This document shows, piece by piece, positions 60,389 through 64,000 of a DNA stretch of 64,000 bases. Position 1 is the stretch's first letter. Every line of letters begins with the position of its first letter. The notes beneath the pieces are model-generated. The model ran no database searches. It worked only from the letters and a program-made list of their open reading frames with translations, and had not been told where the DNA came from. The position numbers and the translations under genes were made by a program. Origin of the DNA: Geomesophilobacter sediminis (lineage in GTDB: Bacteria; Desulfobacterota; Desulfuromonadia; Geobacterales; Geobacteraceae); the NCBI RefSeq assembly GCF_016458275.1, contig NZ_JAEMHM010000019.1, positions 1-64,000 of the forward strand, in the 5' to 3' direction.

Positions 60389-61370
60389 TGCCGGCCGCGC
60401 TGACGCCTCCATCCCGGTAAGCGTCATCATACCGGTGAAGCCGGGGGGGGAGGTGCGGGCACTCTCGGCCTTGCGTGCCGCAACCTATCCTCCGGAGCTG
60501 ATGGAAGTCCTGGTCGCCTACGGTTCGGCGCCCAGCACCCAGCGCAACCGGGCGGCGCGGCAATCACAGGGGGAGATCCTTTTCTTCCTGGACGACGACT
60601 CGCGCCCGGTTCCCGGATTCATCGAACGGGCGCTGGAACAGTACCGCGATCCCGCTGTCGCAGCCGTGGGAGGGCCGTCGCTCACCCCGGAGACCGATAC
60701 TCCGCTGCAAAAGACCTTCGCCGCCGCCTTTGCTTCCCGCTTCGGCGGAGGAGGGGCGCGCACCCGGTATCTCAAGTTCGGGGAGGCGCGCAGCACCGAT
60801 GACAGCGAGCTCATCCTCTGCAACCTGAGTTTTCGGCGCGAGGTTTTCCTGGAAAACGGGGGGCTGGACGAGCGGCTCTACCCGAACGAGGAAAACGAGC
60901 TGATGGATCGGCTGCAACGGCAGGGGCTGAAGCTGGTACACGACCCGGAGCTGGCGGTCACCCGGAGCCAGCGGCCGACCTACCGGGCCTTTGTGAAGCA
61001 GATGTTCGGCTATGGCCGCGGGCGCGGCGAACAGACCGTGCTCGCCAAAGGGGTGAAACGGGTCGGGGCGTTTGCGCCCTCCGTTTTCCTGATCTATCTC
61101 GGGGTGCTGGCGCTTCATCCGGCTCCCCTGTTGGCGCTCCCGCTGCTTGCCTACCTGCTTGGGGTGGGGATGGCCAGTTTTGTCGAGGCGGCCCGGGTCT
61201 GCGATCCGGCCTTGGGGGTGCGCCTGCTCTACGTCTATCCGACCCTGCACCTGTTGTACGGCGCCGGTGTTTTCCGGGGGCTGCTTTTCCCACGTTTCCG
61301 GCAAAAGGGACGGACGGCGCCCAACGTTGAGGTGGCGGAAGTCAAACCGATGGGAAGAACGTGGTCATGA
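60369..61370 (+). CDS. Glycosyltransferase family 2 protein
   Basis: A GT-A fold glycosyltransferase of about 333 residues. PVSVIIPVKPGGE opens the nucleotide-binding fold, and ILFFLDDDSRP holds the DxD metal site. NLSFRREVFLENGGLDERLYPNEENELMDRLQ is the acceptor-side ED motif. Two hydrophobic segments near the C-terminus (about 235-300) suggest membrane association. No ATG fits: the best start is a TTG at 60369 that overlaps the cytochrome 3' end by 20 bases. The start is uncertain. It is probably part of a surface-polysaccharide set with the next two genes. Confidence 0.82.
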   Translation: MDRSSSDAGRADASIPVSVIIPVKPGGEVRALSALRAATYPPELMEVLVAYGSAPSTQRNRAARQSQGEILFFLDDDSRPVPGFIERALEQYRDPAVAAVGGPSLTPETDTPLQKTFAAAFASRFGGGGARTRYLKFGEARSTDDSELILCNLSFRREVFLENGGLDERLYPNEENELMDRLQRQGLKLVHDPELAVTRSQRPTYRAFVKQMFGYGRGRGEQTVLAKGVKRVGAFAPSVFLIYLGVLALHPAPLLALPLLAYLLGVGMASFVEAARVCDPALGVRLLYVYPTLHLLYGAGVFRGLLFPRFRQKGRTAPNVEVAEVKPMGRTWS

Positions 61371-61486
61371 TCGATGGACAATGATTATTGACGTCTTTTG
61401 TTACTGAAGAAAGGTCTGGGAACTTTGCTGCGAGACGCTGGGTTGCCAGGCCGAATTGTTCTTTGATCATTGATCATTGAAAAGAG
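61371..61486. other. Intergenic region
   Basis: No gene. A short direct repeat TGATCATTGATCATTGA lies just before the next gene. Confidence 0.5.
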
Positions 61487-61492
61487 GTGTTT

Positions 61493-62437
61493 GTGGATTT
61501 AAGTGTAGTTGTTCCCATTTATAACGAGGAAGATAACATCCCGATCCTGCATCGGCGGGTGAGCGAGGCGTTGGAGCCGTCCGGCTTCGACTATGAACTT
61601 ATCCTGGTCGACGACGGATCCTCCGATAATTCCTACCCGGCCCTGAAGCTGGCCGCTTCCGAGGACCCGCGGGTCAAGGTGATCCGCCTGCGCCGTAACT
61701 TCGGCCAGACCGCCGCCATGTCGGCCGGGTTCGATGCCGCCACCGGCCGCGTCGTCATACCGATGGACGGCGACCTGCAAAACGATCCCCTGGATATTCC
61801 ACTGCTCATGGAGCGCATCGACGAGGGGTACGACGTCGTTTCCGGATGGCGCAAGGACCGCAAGGACACCTTCATCAACCGGCGCCTCCCTTCGATCATG
61901 GCGAACGCGATGATCTCGAAGATGACCGGCGTCCATCTGCATGACTACGGCTGCACCTTGAAGGCGTACCGGCGCGACGTCCTGGAGGACGTGAACCTCT
62001 ACGGCGAGATGCACCGCTTCGTCCCGGCGCTGGCCTCTCAGGTCGGCGCGCGGGTCACCGAGATGCCGGTGCGCCACCACGAACGGCTCCACGGCACGAG
62101 CAAATACGGCATCTCCCGCACCATGCGGGTCGTCCTCGACCTGATGACGGTGAAGTTCCTGCTCAACTTCTCCACCAAGCCGATCCAGCTCTTCGGCAAG
62201 TGGGGAATCTACACTTCGGGCTTCGGGGTCCTCACCGGCCTGGCGACCCTGTATATGAAATTCTTCGAGAATACGAGCATGAACCGCAACCCGCTGCTCA
62301 TCCTCACCGCGTTCCTTCTGTTCATGGGGGTCCAGTTCATCGTCATGGGGCTTTTGGCGGAATTGAGCGCGCGGACCTACTACGAGGCGCAGGGAAAGCA
62401 GATCTACAAGATCAAGGAAAAGCTCAACTTTGGCTGA
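61493..62437 (+). CDS. Polyprenyl-phosphate glycosyltransferase (DPM1/ArnC-type GT2)
   Basis: The protein has about 314 residues. The GT2 domain (1-225) shows SVVVPIYNEEDNIP, LVDDGSSD, NFGQTAAMSAGFDAA and MDGDLQNDP with the DxD. Two C-terminal membrane helices (about 230-255 and 265-290) follow, the layout of enzymes that move a sugar from UDP or GDP to undecaprenyl phosphate at the inner face of the membrane. GTG at 61493 is preferred, with AAGAGG five bases upstream; a GTG six bases earlier has no spacing to a ribosome site. Confidence 0.9.
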   Translation: MDLSVVVPIYNEEDNIPILHRRVSEALEPSGFDYELILVDDGSSDNSYPALKLAASEDPRVKVIRLRRNFGQTAAMSAGFDAATGRVVIPMDGDLQNDPLDIPLLMERIDEGYDVVSGWRKDRKDTFINRRLPSIMANAMISKMTGVHLHDYGCTLKAYRRDVLEDVNLYGEMHRFVPALASQVGARVTEMPVRHHERLHGTSKYGISRTMRVVLDLMTVKFLLNFSTKPIQLFGKWGIYTSGFGVLTGLATLYMKFFENTSMNRNPLLILTAFLLFMGVQFIVMGLLAELSARTYYEAQGKQIYKIKEKLNFG

Positions 62438-63608
62438 GCCGCTTCGCGTCCTCATCCTGGCCCCGACCCCCTTCTTTGCGGACCGCGGCTGCCACGTCCG
62501 CATCCTGGAAGAGGCGCGCGCGGCCCAGGCACAGGGGGTGGAGGTCCGGCTGGTCACCTACCACATCGGACGGGACGTCCCCGGCGTTCCCACCGAACGG
62601 ATTCCGACCATCCCCTGGTACCGAAAGCTCGCCGCGGGACCCTCCTGGCACAAGCCCTACCTCGATATACTCCTTTTCTTTAAGGCCCTCAAGGTGGCGA
62701 GGAGTTTCCAGCCGCACCTGATCCATGCCCATCTCCACGAGGGAGCGTTCATCGGCGCCTTTTTGAAGCCGCTTTTGCGTATTCCGATGCTCTTTGACTG
62801 CCAGGGAAGCCTGACCGCCGAGATCACCGACCACGGTTTCGTGAAGGAGGGATCACTTTTGCAGCGGTTCTTCGCCGGACTGGAGCGGTGGATCAACGCG
62901 CGGGCTGAGTTCATCGTGACCAGTTCGGGGCCGACCGCGGAACTCCTGGTTAACCAAGGGGTCCCGAAAGATCGCATTCGCCCGCTGATCGACGGGGTGG
63001 ACACCGATTGCTTTGCGCCGCACCCCCAAGAAGCGATCCGGCAGCGGCTCGGCCTTCCCCTGAACCGGCCGGTGGTGAGTTATCTGGGGGTTTTGAACCG
63101 CTACCAGGGGGTGGATCTGCTCCTTGAGGCGGCCCAATACCTCAAACAACAGGGGGCGCGGGTTCATTTCCTGGTGATGGGGTTTCCCGAAGAAAAGTAC
63201 CGCGCCCAGGCGAAGGAAATGGGGATCGACGACCTGGTGACCTTCACCGGGAGGGTACCCTACGACGAGGCGCCGCAGTACCTGTGTGCCGGGGACCTGG
63301 CGGTTTCGCCCAAGGTATCGCTCACCGAAGCCAACGGGAAGCTTTTCAACTACATGGCGTGTGGGCTCCCGACGGTAGTTTTCGACACCCCGGTGAATCG
63401 GGAGATTCTGGGGGAAGCCGCGCTGTACGCCAAATTCGGTGACGCGGCGGACTTGGCGGGGGCCATCGGAAGGCTGGCAGGAGACCGGGAGCTTCGTGCC
63501 GAGGTCGGCGCCGCTGCCAGAGAAATGGCGATCAAGGAACACTCGTGGACCGTCCGGGGCAAACGCTTGACGCAGATTTACCGAAGGATCGTCAATATCG
63601 AGGGATAG
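62430..63608 (+). CDS. Glycosyltransferase family 4 protein
   Basis: A 392-residue GT-B glycosyltransferase. The N-terminal domain starts RVLILAPTPFFADRGCHVRI; the C-terminal domain has VVSYLGVLNRYQGVDLLLEA, VTFTGRVPYDEAPQYL and the EANGKLFNYMACGLPTVVFD segment that holds the EX7E-type donor site. The start is a TTG at 62430 overlapping the preceding stop by eight bases, with AAGGAAAAG upstream. It forms a probable operon with the previous glycosyltransferase. Donor sugar unknown. Confidence 0.9.
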   Translation: MAEPLRVLILAPTPFFADRGCHVRILEEARAAQAQGVEVRLVTYHIGRDVPGVPTERIPTIPWYRKLAAGPSWHKPYLDILLFFKALKVARSFQPHLIHAHLHEGAFIGAFLKPLLRIPMLFDCQGSLTAEITDHGFVKEGSLLQRFFAGLERWINARAEFIVTSSGPTAELLVNQGVPKDRIRPLIDGVDTDCFAPHPQEAIRQRLGLPLNRPVVSYLGVLNRYQGVDLLLEAAQYLKQQGARVHFLVMGFPEEKYRAQAKEMGIDDLVTFTGRVPYDEAPQYLCAGDLAVSPKVSLTEANGKLFNYMACGLPTVVFDTPVNREILGEAALYAKFGDAADLAGAIGRLAGDRELRAEVGAAAREMAIKEHSWTVRGKRLTQIYRRIVNIEG

Positions 63609-63759
63609 AAAACCTCAGCGTTCATTCTCCTTATGAAGTACGACTGTCATCAGCCCACCGCAATTAAGTTGTCGTCTCGCTCCTAAACGGCCAATTCCCG
63701 AAGTATTAAATACGTCCCTGGCCGACTTGACCATTTCCACCACAAACCTTTTTACACCC
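63609..63759. other. Intergenic region before the repeat array
   Basis: No gene or terminator is clear. The sequence is less GC-rich than its surroundings. Confidence 0.4.
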
Positions 63760-64000
63760 CCTGCAAGGGAGTGGTTCGGCATGCAAGGAAAGCGGTTCCG
63801 GCTGCAAGGAAAGCGGTCCTGCCTGCAAGGAAAGTGGTTCCGCCTGCAAGGAAAGTGGTTCGGCCTGCAAGGAAAGTGGTTCCGTCTGCAAGAAAAGTGG
63901 TTCCGTCTGCAAGGAAAGCGGTTCCGGCTGCAAGGAAAGTGGTTCGGCCTGCAAGGAAAGTGGTTCCGCCTGCAAGGAAAGTGGTTCCGCCTGCAAGGAA
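63760..64000. repeat. Tandem array of 21-bp repeats, cut by the window edge
   Basis: Unit TGCAAGGAAAGTGGTTCCGCC, ten full copies from 63782 plus nine bases at the edge, preceded by one degenerate 20-bp copy at 63762-63781. Variation is concentrated at positions 12 and 16-20 of the unit. Because 21 is a multiple of three, frames stay open on both strands: CKESGSA heptads on plus, LSLQAEP heptads on minus. No start codon with a ribosome site was found in the plus frame, and on the minus strand the start would lie outside the window. Confidence 0.9.

Noticed and set aside
63706-63996. Minus-strand 96-codon ORF of LSLQAEP repeats as a gene
   Set aside because: Its apparent start is a TTG forced by the window edge; openness follows from the 21-bp period. 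Kept as a repeat until flanking sequence is known.
63760-64000. CRISPR array
   Set aside because: The 21-bp units are contiguous with no unique spacers, so this is a tandem repeat.

Overview
The window looks like a piece of a Geobacter-type chromosome (Desulfuromonadota, formerly Deltaproteobacteria). This rests on high GC content, a triheme cytochrome c7 of the PpcA type, an eleven-haem-motif periplasmic cytochrome next to ResB/CcsA cytochrome c maturation genes, a beta-hydroxyacid dehydrogenase of the Geobacter succinic-semialdehyde-reductase type, a two-domain PPK2, and many intergenic palindromic repeats. The genus assignment is inference from gene content; no 16S gene is present.

Layout. 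1-8.4 kb: recC-recB-recD on the minus strand, coupled by ATGA overlaps. 8.4-20 kb: a divergent acetate-kinase homologue; metX behind a promoter, SAM-I riboswitch and terminator; a beta-hydroxyacid dehydrogenase; a fused PabB-PabC gene coupled to a TIGR02757 gene; a PPOX-fold protein; and a minus-strand run of dapF, a HIT protein, nfo, a macro-domain gene and dtd. 20-33.5 kb: an Rrf2/IscR-type regulator, larE (3' overlap with an Hsp20 gene), a 57-residue small protein, a DUF4177-like gene coupled to polA, a PilZ/HDOD/GspE-type group suggestive of cyclic-di-GMP signalling, an OmpA-like lipoprotein, an Smr protein, a two-domain PPK2 with a CYTH protein, and tRNA-Thr(CGU).

33.7-42.9 kb is the accessory island and the most interesting part. 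One minus-strand operon reads DUF6484, DUF4150 (PAAR-like), lipase effector A, immunity A, a 76-residue chimeric ORF, lipase effector B, immunity B, and a ketosynthase-like/HEAT (TIGR02270) fusion. The chimeric ORF joins the 5' end of the ketosynthase-like gene to the 3' end of the DUF4150 gene. That is the product expected at the junction of a tandem duplication of about 2.92 kb. The effector and immunity genes are conserved at the edges of the unit and diverged, AT-richer, in the middle. The arrangement fits type VI secretion cargo with its immunity genes, but no VgrG, Hcp or structural T6SS gene is present.

43.4-64 kb: a di-Mop protein; thiC and a thiE-thiD fusion behind a TPP riboswitch; alr; selD with an in-frame UGA (selenocysteine); an ASKHA/RACo-like protein; purH, purD and purE; cytochrome c7; resB, ccsA and a multihaem cytochrome; three glycosyltransferases with TTG/GTG starts; and, at the right edge, an array of 21-bp tandem repeats running out of the window.

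Intergenic DNA is crowded with at least five families of short interspersed repeats, which fill most gaps longer than 150 bases. No complete insertion sequence, integrase, rRNA operon or CRISPR array was seen.
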